A DNA stretch of 64,000 bases from Burkholderia sp. Ax-1724 (GCF_011752995.1 NZ_VWWL01000001.1:124001-188000), one strand, 5' to 3'; numbered from the stretch's first letter, positions 36,397 through 45,945 are shown. A program made the numbers and translations. The notes: generated by a model not told the origin, from the sequence alone.

Positions 36397-37182
36397 ATGA
36401 CGCTGCCTTCCACTTTCTCCGCACCGCTCGACGAGCGCAAATTCGTCGTGGCGCTGGCGCGCGGGCTCGACCTGCTGCGCGCGTTCCGGCCTGGCGAGAC
36501 GATGCTCGGCAACCGCGATTTCGTCGAACGCACGGGGTTGCCGAAGGCGACCGTCAATCGCCTCGCGTACACGCTGACCGTGCTCGGCTATTTGCGGCTC
36601 GACGAAACGCACGGCAAATATGCGCTCGACGCGGGCGTGCTGTCACTTGGTTTTGCGCTGCTGGCGAGCACCGATACGCTCGAACTCGCGCGTCCACATA
36701 TGCGCGCGTTCGCGCGCGAGGTCGGCGCGGCGGTGTCGCTCGGTTGCCGCGACGGGCTCGACATGATCTATCTCGAGACGATCCGCAGCGAGACCGCGCT
36801 GACGCTCGGGCTTGCCTCGGGCTCGAAGCTGTCGATGCTGACGAGCTCGATGGGCCGCGCCTATCTCGCCGTGCAGCCGCCCGACGCACGCAGGGCGCTG
36901 ATCGCCGAACTGAGGAAGGCGGCGGGCAAGGCCGGTGCGCTGCGGGTTGCCGAGGCCGAAAAGGAAATCGCCGCGTTCGCGGCCGAGCGCTGCTGCTATT
37001 CGTTTCGCGCGTGGCACGACGACGTCAACGCGGTCGCGGTGCCGTTTCGCGAGCCGCGCGAGGGGCGCTGGCTCGTGCTCAGTTGCAGCGGGCCGGCTTC
37101 GTCGATGGGGGAGGAGGTGTTTCGCGAGAACGTCGCGCCGCGCCTGAAGGCGCTTGCGCGGCGACTAGGCGAGCCGGGCTGA
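36397..37182 (+). CDS. IclR-family transcriptional regulator, divergent from gcdH
   Basis: 261 residues from the ATG at 36397; a GTG four codons earlier is possible. The winged helix has LARGLDLLRAF, FVERTGLPKATVNRLAYTL and LGYLRL. The effector domain has SLGCRDGLDMIYLETIRS and SSMGRAYLA. It is similar in pattern to the other IclR protein near 18.1 kb. Its position divergent from gcdH suggests control of glutarate or lysine catabolism. Confidence 0.9.
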   Translation: MTLPSTFSAPLDERKFVVALARGLDLLRAFRPGETMLGNRDFVERTGLPKATVNRLAYTLTVLGYLRLDETHGKYALDAGVLSLGFALLASTDTLELARPHMRAFAREVGAAVSLGCRDGLDMIYLETIRSETALTLGLASGSKLSMLTSSMGRAYLAVQPPDARRALIAELRKAAGKAGALRVAEAEKEIAAFAAERCCYSFRAWHDDVNAVAVPFREPREGRWLVLSCSGPASSMGEEVFRENVAPRLKALARRLGEPG

Positions 37183-37305
37183 AAAAGGGCTGACGAGGCA
37201 AGCGGGCGATGGGCCAATGGACCGTCGGACCGTTGCATTGGGCCAATAAGGCAACGGGTCGATAGCGCGGCGCGAACCCGCGCCGCATGAACGCGCCGGA
37301 AAAAC

Positions 37306-38139
37306 TCACGCCGCCCGGTCGTGATAATGCGCGTTGAACAACGGCCCCTGCACGAAGCGCACGTCGTACTGCTGCAACGCGACGAACTGCGCTTCATCCA
37401 CCACACGATTGAAAATCAGCGGCACATGCAGGCGGTTCGCATAGCCGACCAGCGGCTTGACCGTCGCATCGCGCAACGCGACGCCCGCATCCATCTTGAT
37501 GAAGTCGAGCCGCGCCGTTTCCGACACCGACAGGATCTGCCCCGCGTTCGACAGATTGCCCGCCACCTTGAAACCGTAATGCTGATAGCTGCGCGTCAGG
37601 TAGCCGAGGAAGGTCTTGTGTGCGACCGCGGCCGCCGGCAACTCGATCACGATGCGCGCCGGACTCAATCCGAACGACGTCAGCACGTTCGAAAAATGCT
37701 GGCCGTGATCGTATTTCACGCTCTTGAGCAGCCGCTCGTGCACGCGCAGAAACAGCAGCCCATGCCGTTGGGCGCCAAAGAAATTGATCGCATGCAGCGC
37801 GCGCGACATGCGATCGAGCGCGACCAGTTGCTGATCGTCGGCGATCCGGTCGAAGGGATCGAAGACGTCGGACGGCGGCGTGTCGAGCCGGTGCGTGACG
37901 GCCTGAAAGCCGAGTTCGTCGCCGAAGCGGTCGACGCCTTCCGCGCCGCATGACAGCGACTGCGCGAGCGCATGCACGCTGATGTCGAAGATCGGCTCGT
38001 AGGCGCTCGCGAGTTCGAGGCCGTCGCAGCGTGCGAGCGCGATGCCGTCGTGCGCGCCGTCCCCCATCGCCAGATACTTGCCGAGAAACGGATGGTGGGT
38101 GGCGCGGGCGACGAGATCGGGGATGGTCGGCGGAATCAT
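37306..38139 (-). CDS. degenerate EAL-domain protein
   Basis: 277 residues with the overall plan of an EAL (c-di-GMP phosphodiesterase) domain: YEPIFDISVHALAQSL, FLRVHERLL, IVIELPAAAV, KVAGNLSNAGQI, LDFIKMDAGVAL, and VRFVQGPLFN. The catalytic signatures are altered. The EAL triplet is absent, the metal-binding N and E positions are not recognisable, and the DDFG loop is replaced by GNLS. The protein is therefore unlikely to hydrolyse c-di-GMP and may bind it or a protein partner. No other domain or membrane segment is present. It faces the IclR gene and is read alone. Confidence 0.72.
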   Translation of the reverse strand: MIPPTIPDLVARATHHPFLGKYLAMGDGAHDGIALARCDGLELASAYEPIFDISVHALAQSLSCGAEGVDRFGDELGFQAVTHRLDTPPSDVFDPFDRIADDQQLVALDRMSRALHAINFFGAQRHGLLFLRVHERLLKSVKYDHGQHFSNVLTSFGLSPARIVIELPAAAVAHKTFLGYLTRSYQHYGFKVAGNLSNAGQILSVSETARLDFIKMDAGVALRDATVKPLVGYANRLHVPLIFNRVVDEAQFVALQQYDVRFVQGPLFNAHYHDRAA

Positions 38140-38397
38140 GAAATGGGATCAAGGGCAACGATGGATGCCGCGCCCGCCGCGTGGCGATGCGAAGCGCGAC
38201 ACAAAACGCGACGCAATGGGCGCATGGTTCGATGGTAGCAGTCCGCGCCGCGCGCACATGAACAAAATGCTCATAACGATATTGGCCGGACGCCTGTCCG
38301 CGCGGGCTTCACCGGGCGGTACGGCGCGCGGGAAGCGGCTCTGGCGCCAGTTCGGGGACAGATTGCCCGATCGGCCTCCAGGGTATACGTTATTTTC

Positions 38398-38427
38398 ACT
38401 ATTCATAATTCGTTTTACTATTCGTAA
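38398..38427. promoter_or_regulatory. paired 11-bp direct repeats upstream of hmgA
   Basis: ACTATTCATAA (38398-38408) and ACTATTCGTAA (38417-38427) start 19 bases apart, about two helical turns, in the only AT-rich part of the region. This is the expected form of a regulator binding site; the protein is unknown. Confidence 0.45.
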
Positions 38428-38544
38428 ATTAAAGGGCGGCTGCGACGGTCGGGAACGTTGACACCGAGCCGGATCGAGCCGGGCTGTCGGCCGCGCGGCG
38501 TAGCAGGTCCGGCCCGCCATGCCGGCCGCGCAGTACGAAAATGG

Positions 38545-38583
38545 ATGCGGAAACAAGCGGGCTGAATGCGGAAACAAGCGGGC
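38545..38583 (+). repeat. two 18-bp direct repeats in the hmgA leader
   Basis: ATGCGGAAACAAGCGGGC occurs twice without mismatch at 38545-38562 and 38566-38583, separated by TGA, giving a 21-base period. They lie about 100 bases before the hmgA start. Confidence 0.9.
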
Positions 38584-38678
38584 GCGACACGGCAACACGG
38601 CCGCGCATCCGCAGCGAATGCCGGCCTGATCGCTTGACCGCCTGACTGGAAAGATCGCGTATTAACGGAGAACCTCGT

Positions 38679-40025
38679 ATGGACACCTCATCACGCACGC
38701 CGGCCGCCGGACGCCTGCGGCCGGAAATCGAGCCGGGCTATCAGTCGGGTTTCGCGAACGAGTTCGCGACCGAGGCCTTGCCGGGCGCGCTGCCGAGCGG
38801 GCGCAATTCGCCGCAGCGCGCGGCCTACGGGCTGTACGCCGAACAGCTGTCGGGCACCGCGTTCACGGCGCCGCGCGGCCACAACCGCCGCTCCTGGCTG
38901 TACCGGATTCGCCCGGCGGCCATGCACCAGCCGTTCACCTTGATGCCCTCGGAGCGGCTCGTCGCCAATTTCGCGGCGATGCCGCCGACGCCGCCGAATC
39001 AGTTGCGCTGGGATCCGCTGCCGATGCCTGCCGAGCCGACCGATTTCATCGACGGTTGGGTGACGATGGCCGGCAACGGCGCGGCCGAAGCGATGAGCGG
39101 CTGCGCGATTCACCTGTACGCGGCGAACCGCTCGATGCAGGAGCGCTTCTTCTATAGCGCCGACGGCGAATTGCTGATCGTGCCGCAACAAGGGCGTCTG
39201 CATATCGCGACCGAATTGGGCCGGCTCGATATCGAGCCGTTCGAGATCGCGGTGATTCCGCGCGGCGTGCGTTTCGCGGTGAGCCTGCCGGACGGCAGCG
39301 CGCGCGGCTATATCTGCGAGAACTTCGGTGCGCTGCTGCGCCTGCCGGAACTCGGGCCGATCGGCTCGAACGGGCTCGCCAATCCGCGCGACTTCCTCAC
39401 GCCGCATGCCGCTTATGAAGACCGCGAAGGCGCGTTCGAACTGGTCGCGAAGATGAACGGCCATCTGTGGCGCGCGGACATCGATCATTCGCCGCTCGAC
39501 GTGGTCGCGTGGCACGGCAACTACGCGCCGTACAAATACGACCTGCGCCGCTTCAACACGATCGGCTCGATCAGCTACGACCATCCGGACCCGTCGATCT
39601 TCCTCGTGCTGCAATCGCAAAGCGATACCCCCGGCGTCGATACGGTCGACTTCGTGATCTTCCCGCCGCGCTGGCTCGCCGCCGAAGATACGTTCCGTCC
39701 GCCGTGGTTCCATCGCAATGTCGCGAGCGAGTTCATGGGCCTCGTGCATGGCGTCTACGACGCGAAGGCCGAGGGCTTCGTGCCGGGTGGCGCGAGCCTG
39801 CACAACTGCATGACGGGCCACGGCCCCGACGCGGATACGTTCGAGAAGGCATCGCAGATCGATACGTCGGTGCCGAAGAAGGTTGGCGACACGATGGCCT
39901 TCATGTTCGAGACGCGCACGCTGATCCGGCCGACCCGTTTCGCGCTCGAAACCGCGCAATTGCAGGCGCATTACTACGAGTGCTGGCAAGGCCTCAAGAA
40001 ACACTTCAATCCGGAGCAACGATGA
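38679..40025 (+). CDS. hmgA: homogentisate 1,2-dioxygenase HmgA
   Basis: 448 residues. Family hallmarks include [30 protein letters not shown] and [20 protein letters not shown]. The iron-binding region is [15 protein letters not shown], followed by [15 protein letters not shown] with a further ligand. The enzyme opens the ring of homogentisate to maleylacetoacetate in phenylalanine and tyrosine breakdown. It overlaps fahA by four bases; the isomerase step (maiA) is not seen in the window. Confidence 0.97.
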   Translation: MDTSSRTPAAGRLRPEIEPGYQSGFANEFATEALPGALPSGRNSPQRAAYGLYAEQLSGTAFTAPRGHNRRSWLYRIRPAAMHQPFTLMPSERLVANFAAMPPTPPNQLRWDPLPMPAEPTDFIDGWVTMAGNGAAEAMSGCAIHLYAANRSMQERFFYSADGELLIVPQQGRLHIATELGRLDIEPFEIAVIPRGVRFAVSLPDGSARGYICENFGALLRLPELGPIGSNGLANPRDFLTPHAAYEDREGAFELVAKMNGHLWRADIDHSPLDVVAWHGNYAPYKYDLRRFNTIGSISYDHPDPSIFLVLQSQSDTPGVDTVDFVIFPPRWLAAEDTFRPPWFHRNVASEFMGLVHGVYDAKAEGFVPGGASLHNCMTGHGPDADTFEKASQIDTSVPKKVGDTMAFMFETRTLIRPTRFALETAQLQAHYYECWQGLKKHFNPEQR

Positions 40026-41320
40026 ACGCGGTAAACGATTTTCAGGCGACGCTCGATCCGTCGCGCAAAAGCTGGGTCGAGTCGGCCAACGATCCGGCCA
40101 GCGACTTCCCGATCCAGAACCTGCCGTTCGGCATTTTCAGCGACCGTGGCAACGACGTGCCGCGCGTGGGCGTCGCGATCGGCGACACGATCGTCGATCT
40201 CGCCGCGTTGCAGGCGGCGAGCCTGCTGAACGTACCCGCGCAGGGCGTGTTCGCGCGCGATGCGCTCAACGACTTCATCGCGCTTGGCCGCGAGGCGTGG
40301 CGTAGCGTGCGCATCCAGCTGAGCCAGTTGCTCGCGCGCGAGTGCGCCACCCTGCGCGACGATGCCGCGTTGCGCGCGAAGGCGCTCGTGAGCCAGGCCG
40401 AGGCGCGCCTCCATCTGCCGGTGCGGATTCCGGGCTACACCGATTTCTATTCCTCGAAGGAGCACGCGACCAACGTCGGCTCGATGTTTCGCGATCCGAA
40501 GAATGCGCTGCTGCCGAACTGGTCGGAGATGCCGATCGGCTACAACGGACGGGCGTCGTCGGTGGTCGTGAGCGGCACGCCGGTGCGGCGCCCGAACGGT
40601 CAACTGAAGCTGCCCGATCAGGAACGGCCGGTGTTCGGCGCATGCCGCAAGCTCGATATCGAGCTGGAGATGGGCTTTATCGTCGGCGGCGGTAATGCGT
40701 TGGGCGAGCCGATTGCCTGCGAGGATGCCGAGGCGCATATCTTCGGCATGGTGCTGTTGAACGACTGGAGCGCGCGCGACATCCAGCAATGGGAATACGT
40801 GCCGCTCGGCCCGTTCAACTCGAAGACCTTCGCGACGACGATCTCGCCGTGGATCGTCACGCTCGACGCGCTCGAACCGTTCCGCGTCGCGCAGCCGCAG
40901 CAGGAACCGCAGCCGCTCGACTATCTGCGGCACGACGGCCAGCATGCGTTCGATATCCATCTCGAAGTCACCTTGCGCGCGCAGCACGCGCACGAGGCAA
41001 ACACGATCTCGCGGACCAACTTCAGGCACATGTACTGGACGATGGCGCAACAGCTCGCGCATCACACGGTGTCGGGCTGCAATACGCGCGTCGGCGATCT
41101 GATGGGCTCGGGCACGATCAGCGGACCGACCGAGGATTCCTACGGCAGCCTGCTCGAACTGACGTGGAACGGCAAGAGGCCGCTCGAACTGAAGGAGGGC
41201 GGCACGCGCACGTTCATCGAGGATGGCGACGAGCTGACGCTGGCCGGATGGTGCCAGGGCGAGGGGTATCGCGTCGGGTTTGGCGTGTGCGCGGGCGAGA
41301 TTCTGCCGGCGCTGCGCTGA
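40022..41320 (+). CDS. fahA: fumarylacetoacetase FahA
   Basis: 432 residues, starting within the hmgA stop (ATGA). The N-terminal SH3-like domain precedes the catalytic FAH domain with [27 protein letters not shown] and [20 protein letters not shown], which carry the calcium/magnesium-binding acids and the catalytic histidine. It hydrolyses fumarylacetoacetate to fumarate and acetoacetate, the last step of the homogentisate route. It converges on the MFS gene with an 18-base gap. Confidence 0.97.
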   Translation: MNAVNDFQATLDPSRKSWVESANDPASDFPIQNLPFGIFSDRGNDVPRVGVAIGDTIVDLAALQAASLLNVPAQGVFARDALNDFIALGREAWRSVRIQLSQLLARECATLRDDAALRAKALVSQAEARLHLPVRIPGYTDFYSSKEHATNVGSMFRDPKNALLPNWSEMPIGYNGRASSVVVSGTPVRRPNGQLKLPDQERPVFGACRKLDIELEMGFIVGGGNALGEPIACEDAEAHIFGMVLLNDWSARDIQQWEYVPLGPFNSKTFATTISPWIVTLDALEPFRVAQPQQEPQPLDYLRHDGQHAFDIHLEVTLRAQHAHEANTISRTNFRHMYWTMAQQLAHHTVSGCNTRVGDLMGSGTISGPTEDSYGSLLELTWNGKRPLELKEGGTRTFIEDGDELTLAGWCQGEGYRVGFGVCAGEILPALR

Positions 41321-41338
41321 GGCGCACGCCGCTCGCCG

Positions 41339-42496
41339 TCAGCCCGCCATCGCCATGCGCCGCTCGATCGACACCGACCACAGCGTGAGCAGCAGCGCAC
41401 CGAACGAGGTCGCGACGCCGACCCACGGCAGCGTCGTGAGCGGTGCGCCCGCGCCGATCGCCATGCCGCCGAGCCAGGCGCCAGTCGCGTTGCCGAGATT
41501 GAAGGCGCCCTGGTTCAGCGTCGAGGCGAGGTTCGGCGCATGGCTCGCGCGATCGACGATCAGCATCTGCAGCGGCGGCACGATCGCGAACGCGAGCACG
41601 CCCCACACGAAGACCGTCAGCATCGCCGGAATGCGCGCGTGCATCGTGCCCGCGAACACGCACAGGATCACGACGATCGCGAGCAGGAACGCGATCAGCG
41701 AGGGCAGCAGTCGCCAGTCGGCGAGCTTGCCGCCGAGCGTGCTGCCGACCGTCAGGCCGAGGCCGAACAGCAGCAGCACGAGCGTGACCGCGTGCGGCGT
41801 GAAGCCGGTCACGTCTTCGAGAATCGGCGTGATGTAGGTGAAGGTGGAAAACAGGCTGGCCGAGGCGAGCACGCTGATGCCGAGCACCATCAGCACCTGC
41901 GGGTTCTTCAACACGCTGAATTCGCGCACGAGGCTCGCCTTCTGCATCTCGATCTTCGCGGGCAGGCATACCGCGAGCGCGGCCGCCGCCAGCACGCCGA
42001 TGCCGGTCACGGCCCAGAACGTCGCGCGCCAGCCGACCGCCTGGCCAAGCGCGGTGCCGAGCGGCACGCCAAGTACGTTGGCGAGCGTGAGGCCGGTGAA
42101 CATCAGGGCGATGGCCTGCGCGCGGCGATTCGGTGCGACGAGCCCCGCCGCGACCACCGAGCCGATGCCGAAGAACGCGCCATGACAGAACGCGGTGACG
42201 ATGCGCGCGGCCATCAGCACCGCGTAGCCCGGCGCGACCGCGCACAGCAGATTGCCGACGATGAACACGCCGATCAGGCTCATCAGCGCTTTCTTGCGCG
42301 GCATATTGGCGACGGCGATCGCGACGATCGGCGCGCCGATCGTGACGCCGAGCGCATATGCCGACACGAGCATGCCCGCGGCCGGGATCGAGACGGACAG
42401 ATCGCGCGCGACGTCGGGCAACAGCCCCATGATGACGAACTCGGTGGTACCGATCCCAAAGGCGGCAACGGCGAGGGCAAGCAGGGGCAAGGGCAT
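41339..42496 (-). CDS. MFS transporter, AraJ-like
   Basis: 385 residues from the ATG at 42496; the longer open frame upstream has no transporter features. Twelve membrane helices are predicted, starting PLLALAVAAFGIGTTEFVIMGLLPDVA, here shortened, a pattern typical of the AraJ/YdhP/Bcr group. The loop GVTIGAPIVAIAVANMPRKKAL corresponds to motif A. Such proteins export sugars, arabinose-like compounds or drugs by proton antiport. The substrate is not predictable. Confidence 0.88.
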   Translation of the reverse strand: MPLPLLALAVAAFGIGTTEFVIMGLLPDVARDLSVSIPAAGMLVSAYALGVTIGAPIVAIAVANMPRKKALMSLIGVFIVGNLLCAVAPGYAVLMAARIVTAFCHGAFFGIGSVVAAGLVAPNRRAQAIALMFTGLTLANVLGVPLGTALGQAVGWRATFWAVTGIGVLAAAALAVCLPAKIEMQKASLVREFSVLKNPQVLMVLGISVLASASLFSTFTYITPILEDVTGFTPHAVTLVLLLFGLGLTVGSTLGGKLADWRLLPSLIAFLLAIVVILCVFAGTMHARIPAMLTVFVWGVLAFAIVPPLQMLIVDRASHAPNLASTLNQGAFNLGNATGAWLGGMAIGAGAPLTTLPWVGVATSFGALLLTLWSVSIERRMAMAG

Positions 42497-42761
42497 GATG
42501 ACGGGATACGAGGCGTGAAGCGGCGCGCCGGATACGCGCCGGACGGCGGACGTTGTCGGGGCGAGAACGCCGGCGCCGGGTCGGGTAAAACAGTAGGGGA
42601 TTCTACCTAAGTCAAAACAGGCGTGCTCGCAGCCGGGACGGCTGTTGTTTTGTGCGGAATGTGCCGTAAAACAGGCTGTGGTTGCCAGGTTGCGAGGTTG
42701 CGGTTGTCCGGTTGTTGCCGTGCAGCGGCGAGTTCGCCTCATATCGCCTTACTCTATCGCT

Positions 42762-43571
42762 TCATTGACCGAACGTTTCCCCATGACGCCCCGCCCCCGA
42801 GACAAAGCGCGCCGCGCCCGCGACGCCTTCGGCGAACACCGCCTGATATCCGCCCGCGCCTTCGCGCCGCAGCGCCTCGGCGAGATCGTCGAGCGCACTG
42901 TTTTCCAATGCCGAGCGGCGGTCGGCCAGCAGGGCGGCCTGCGGCAACGCGGCAAGCTCGGCGGCCAGTTGCTCGGCCGCCGCGCGGGCCGTGCCGTGCG
43001 GCACCACGCGGTTGGCAAGACCGATCGCGAGCGCTTCGCGGGCATCGACCGCGCGGCCGGTCAGGATCAGATCGAGCGCGCGCGACAAGCCGATCAGCCG
43101 CGGCAGGCGGATCGTGCCGCCGTCGATCAGCGGAATCCCGATGCGCCGGCAGAACACGCCCAGCACCGCATCGTCCTCGACCACCCGCAGATCGCACATG
43201 GCCGCAAGCTCCAACCCGCCCGCCACCGCATGGCCCGCTATCGCCGCGATCACCGGCTTGCTGAAGTGCATGCGCGTCGGTCCCATCGGACCGGGGCCGC
43301 TGCCGTCGGCGCGCAGTTCGTTGCGGCGCGCGTCGTCGCCAAGCGCGCTCAGGTCCGCGCCCGCGCAAAACGTGCCGCCCGCGCCGAACAGCACCGCCGC
43401 GCGCCATGCGGGCTCGGCCTCGAAGCACGCGAACGCGGCGCCGAGCGCCTGTGCGATCGGGCGGTCGACCGCGTTGCGCCGCGCGGGCCGGTCGAGCACG
43501 ATCGTAGCGAGGTCTTTGTCCTCATTTGTCTCGATTCTCACGTGTTCATTGAAATGCCGAGTGGCTATCAT
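42762..43571 (-). CDS. enoyl-CoA hydratase/isomerase family (crotonase)
   Basis: 269 residues of the crotonase fold. The oxyanion-hole segments are GGTFCAGADLSALG and GHAVAGGLELAAMCDLRV. The glutamate in GGLELA matches the first catalytic acid of enoyl-CoA hydratase. In the second position the sequence reads GVFCRRIGIPLIDGG, so the second glutamate is absent. It may thus be a hydratase-like or isomerase enzyme with altered chemistry. It stands alone; no partner genes are adjacent. Confidence 0.85.
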   Translation of the reverse strand: MIATRHFNEHVRIETNEDKDLATIVLDRPARRNAVDRPIAQALGAAFACFEAEPAWRAAVLFGAGGTFCAGADLSALGDDARRNELRADGSGPGPMGPTRMHFSKPVIAAIAGHAVAGGLELAAMCDLRVVEDDAVLGVFCRRIGIPLIDGGTIRLPRLIGLSRALDLILTGRAVDAREALAIGLANRVVPHGTARAAAEQLAAELAALPQAALLADRRSALENSALDDLAEALRREGAGGYQAVFAEGVAGAARFVSGAGRHGETFGQ

Positions 43572-43660
43572 CGTTATGTACCTTGTAGGTCGGGGCTTGC
43601 CCGTTGGTATGGGCGGCGTGGCGGCATGCTCATGCAGCGCGATTAATCCGGTAGGCTGTC

Positions 43661-44284
43661 ATGTTTCTTTCACATCCGGCTCGTAGCGTGAGCGCTCTAT
43701 TTATGCGCTGGCGGCCTTCCGCCAGCTTGCCGAGCCCGCCTTTGTCCTTGCCTTTGCCCACTTCATCATCAACTGATGCGCCGATCTCCGCCGAAACGGT
43801 CTGGATCGTGCCGCTAAGCGCGCATTCATGGTACGACCATGTGCGACTCAAACGCGTGTTCGTCACCGACGGCACCCGCCACCAGGTGGTGCTCGTCGAT
43901 CTTCGCAAGCTGCTCGTCTGCGCCGATCGCGACAACACCGACTATGTGCTCAAGCCGGTCGCCGAATGGCATACGGGCAAGGTGCGCGGGATTCGCGAGT
44001 TTCTCGATCCCGAGAGCCCGCGTATTCCGCAGATGCCCTACGTGACGATCACCACGCGCCGCGCGCCGGGGCTGCTCGGCTGGTTCGGTCTCGAACGCGA
44101 GGGCGTGGTGGCGTTCCGCAACGGCCAGCACCGCGCGCGCTATCTGGCCGAGGCCGGGGCGCGCTGGTGTCCGGTGGAAGTGCACGAGCGCGAGGCGGCG
44201 CTGCTGCGCGAGCTGTGCGGTGCGGCCGACGACGCCCGCACCGCGATTCGCGCGACCGGGCCGGACCGCGACCAAGGCGAGTAG
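43661..44284 (+). CDS. plasmid fertility inhibition factor-like protein (ParB/Srx-like fold)
   Basis: 207 residues. The first 45 are proline/serine-rich and without clear homology. The conserved part includes VVLVDLRKLLVCADRDN, DYVLKPVAEWHTGKVRGI and the ParB-like FRNGQHRARYLAEAGA with CPVEVHEREAALL. This resembles the FiwA/fertility-inhibition family, in which plasmid-encoded proteins block conjugative export of other plasmids; chromosomal copies occur in Burkholderiaceae. GGTAGG lies upstream of the ATG. Function on this chromosome is unknown and the assignment rests on pattern recognition. Confidence 0.55.
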   Translation: MFLSHPARSVSALFMRWRPSASLPSPPLSLPLPTSSSTDAPISAETVWIVPLSAHSWYDHVRLKRVFVTDGTRHQVVLVDLRKLLVCADRDNTDYVLKPVAEWHTGKVRGIREFLDPESPRIPQMPYVTITTRRAPGLLGWFGLEREGVVAFRNGQHRARYLAEAGARWCPVEVHEREAALLRELCGAADDARTAIRATGPDRDQGE

Positions 44285-44364
44285 CCCGGACGACCGGTTC
44301 GGGCGGGCCTGAAGTTCGCGTCTGAAGTTCCCACCTGACGTGCGCGCTTGCCTCTACTGCGCTG

Positions 44365-45363
44365 CTACCCCGCCGCATGCACGACGTTGCACGGCGTGCC
44401 GGCCTGCCATGCCGCGATATTCGCGAGCGTGGTCTGCGCGATCTCGTTCATCGCCTCGCGCGTGAAGAACGCCTGGTGCGCGGTGACGATCACGTTCGGG
44501 AACATCAGCAGACGCGCGAGCACGTCGTCCTGCAGCGGCAGATTCGAGTGGTCCTCGAAGAAGATGCCGCCTTCCTCTTCGTAGACATCGAGCCCGAGAT
44601 GGCCGAGCTGGCCGTCCTTCAACGCGCCGACCAGCGCGTTCGCCTCGACGAGCCCGCCGCGCCCGGTGTTGATCAGCATCGCGCCGCGCTTCATCTTCGC
44701 CAGCGCGGCGCCGTCGATCAGATGGTAGGTGGCCGGCAGCAGCGGGCAATGCAGACTGACGACGTCGGATTCGGCCAGCAGCGTGTCGAGCGGCACGTAG
44801 CGCGCGCCGAGCGCGAGCAGGTCGGCAGCGGGCGTGCCCGGATCGTGCGCGAGCACCTGCATGCCGAAGCCCGCCATGATGCGCCCGAATACGCGGCCGA
44901 TGATGCCCGTGCCGATCACGCCGACCGTTTTGCCGTGCAGATCGAAGCCGAGCAGCCCGTGCAGCGAGAAGTCGCCCTCGCGGGTGCGAGCGACCGCGCG
45001 CGGCAGGCGCCGGTTCAGCGCGAGGATCAGCCCGACCGCATGTTCGGCGACCGCATGCGGCGAGTAGGCCGGCACGCGCGCGACCAGCATGCCGAGCCGT
45101 TCGGCCGCCGCGAGGTCGACGTGATTGAAGCCCGCCGAGCGCAGCGCGATCATGCGCGTGCCGCCGGCATGAAGCCGTTCGAGCGTGGCGGCGTCGACCG
45201 TGTCGTTGACGAACGGGCAGACCACTTCGTAGCCCGCGGCGAGGACCGCGGTTTCGCGATCGAGATGGGATTCCTGGAAATGCAGCTGGTAGCCGTGCGC
45301 GGCATTGGCTTCGGTGAACGTGTCGCTATCGTATTGACGGCAGCTGAACAGGATCATGCGCAT
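44365..45363 (-). CDS. ldhA: D-lactate dehydrogenase (2-hydroxyacid dehydrogenase)
   Basis: 332 residues from the ATG at 45363, preceded by GGAG. The NAD-binding loop is GTGIIG (151-156). Catalytic residues are R235 (NTGRGG), the glutamate in VYEEEGG (about 264) and H296 (VTAHQAFF), exactly the D-LDH layout. LRSAGFNHVDL and HVAEHAVGL-like AVAEHAVGLILALNRR segments agree with fermentative LdhA. It reduces pyruvate to D-lactate in the cytoplasm. Confidence 0.93.
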   Translation of the reverse strand: MRMILFSCRQYDSDTFTEANAAHGYQLHFQESHLDRETAVLAAGYEVVCPFVNDTVDAATLERLHAGGTRMIALRSAGFNHVDLAAAERLGMLVARVPAYSPHAVAEHAVGLILALNRRLPRAVARTREGDFSLHGLLGFDLHGKTVGVIGTGIIGRVFGRIMAGFGMQVLAHDPGTPAADLLALGARYVPLDTLLAESDVVSLHCPLLPATYHLIDGAALAKMKRGAMLINTGRGGLVEANALVGALKDGQLGHLGLDVYEEEGGIFFEDHSNLPLQDDVLARLLMFPNVIVTAHQAFFTREAMNEIAQTTLANIAAWQAGTPCNVVHAAG

Positions 45364-45453
45364 ATCGGACTCCGAAGAAGACGTGTTCAGGCGTTTGTTT
45401 TCGCGAAATCGGCCCGCGTCGAAAACGAGATTGATAAGGTCGCGGAACTGCAA

Positions 45454-45900
45454 TATTGCTTGAAAAGCATTCCGAACGAGGCCTGTTCAATCAGGCCGAA
45501 AGAACTCCGCCAATAGCGGATTATCTGTTTCACGATATTAGGCGACTTCGCGAGGAAAGAGCGACTGTCCGGCGTACGGGAGATCGTTTCGGCTTGCCAC
45601 ACCGCAACGACGCTGCGCGATCTGGCAATTTTGCCGAGTCGTCGGCTATTCGCATCGCGACAACGTGCACGACCGGCTGCCCGGCGAATTGCCGCACGAC
45701 GTGAAGAAGGAACTGCACCAGCGCGACGAGTCGGTCACGACTGGGCCCGGCGGGCTCGAGTTCATCGACCGATTCTTCGCCGACAGCCGCATGGTCGCGC
45801 TCAAGATGAAGTAACTGTACCGGCGCGCGGGCCGATACAGCACTGCCCAGGCATGCGTGCCGAAAAACTTGCGCAATCGCGCGGTTCGGTGAATGATCGG
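45454..45900. other. intergenic region with a gene remnant
   Basis: About 450 bases without an intact gene. On the plus strand 45620-45814 reads as a 64-codon C-terminal fragment containing VVGYSHRDNVHDRLPGELPH and FIDRFFADSRMVALKMK before TAA, with the codon use of a real protein but no start. The family was not recognised. It may be the decayed end of a lost gene. Confidence 0.4.
45620..45814 (+). pseudogene. unidentified C-terminal gene fragment
   Basis: The frame ending with TAA at 45812-45814 encodes a coherent stretch with LPHDVKKELHQRDESV and GGLEFIDRFFADSR. Upstream it degenerates to RRCAIWQFCR without a start codon or ribosome binding site. This looks like the 3' remnant of a deleted or frameshifted gene. 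No family could be named. Confidence 0.35.
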
Positions 45901-45945
45901 ACGAACGGCCTCGCTGGCTTAACCGCCACGAGGCCGTTCGTTCCC
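45901..45945 (+). terminator. strong hairpin before the aminotransferase gene
   Basis: ACGAACGGCCTCG (45901-45913) pairs with CGAGGCCGTTCGT (45929-45941), a perfect 13-bp stem with a 15-base loop followed by TCCCTTG. It ends 31 bases before the next start, so it is either a terminator of the decayed upstream gene or a leader attenuator. Confidence 0.5.

Larger units (their letters stand above)
38140..38678. other. hmgA upstream region with repeats
   Basis: 540 bases between divergent genes. An AT-rich core near 38,385-38,435 holds two ACTATTC(A/G)TAA copies, and two 18-bp direct repeats lie at 38545-38583. CGGAGAA precedes the hmgA start. No gene was recognised. Confidence 0.5.

Noticed and set aside
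42665..42730. GGTTGC-rich degenerate repeats upstream of the MFS and crotonase genes
   Set aside because: Irregular units without fixed length or conserved pairs; likely simple-sequence bias.
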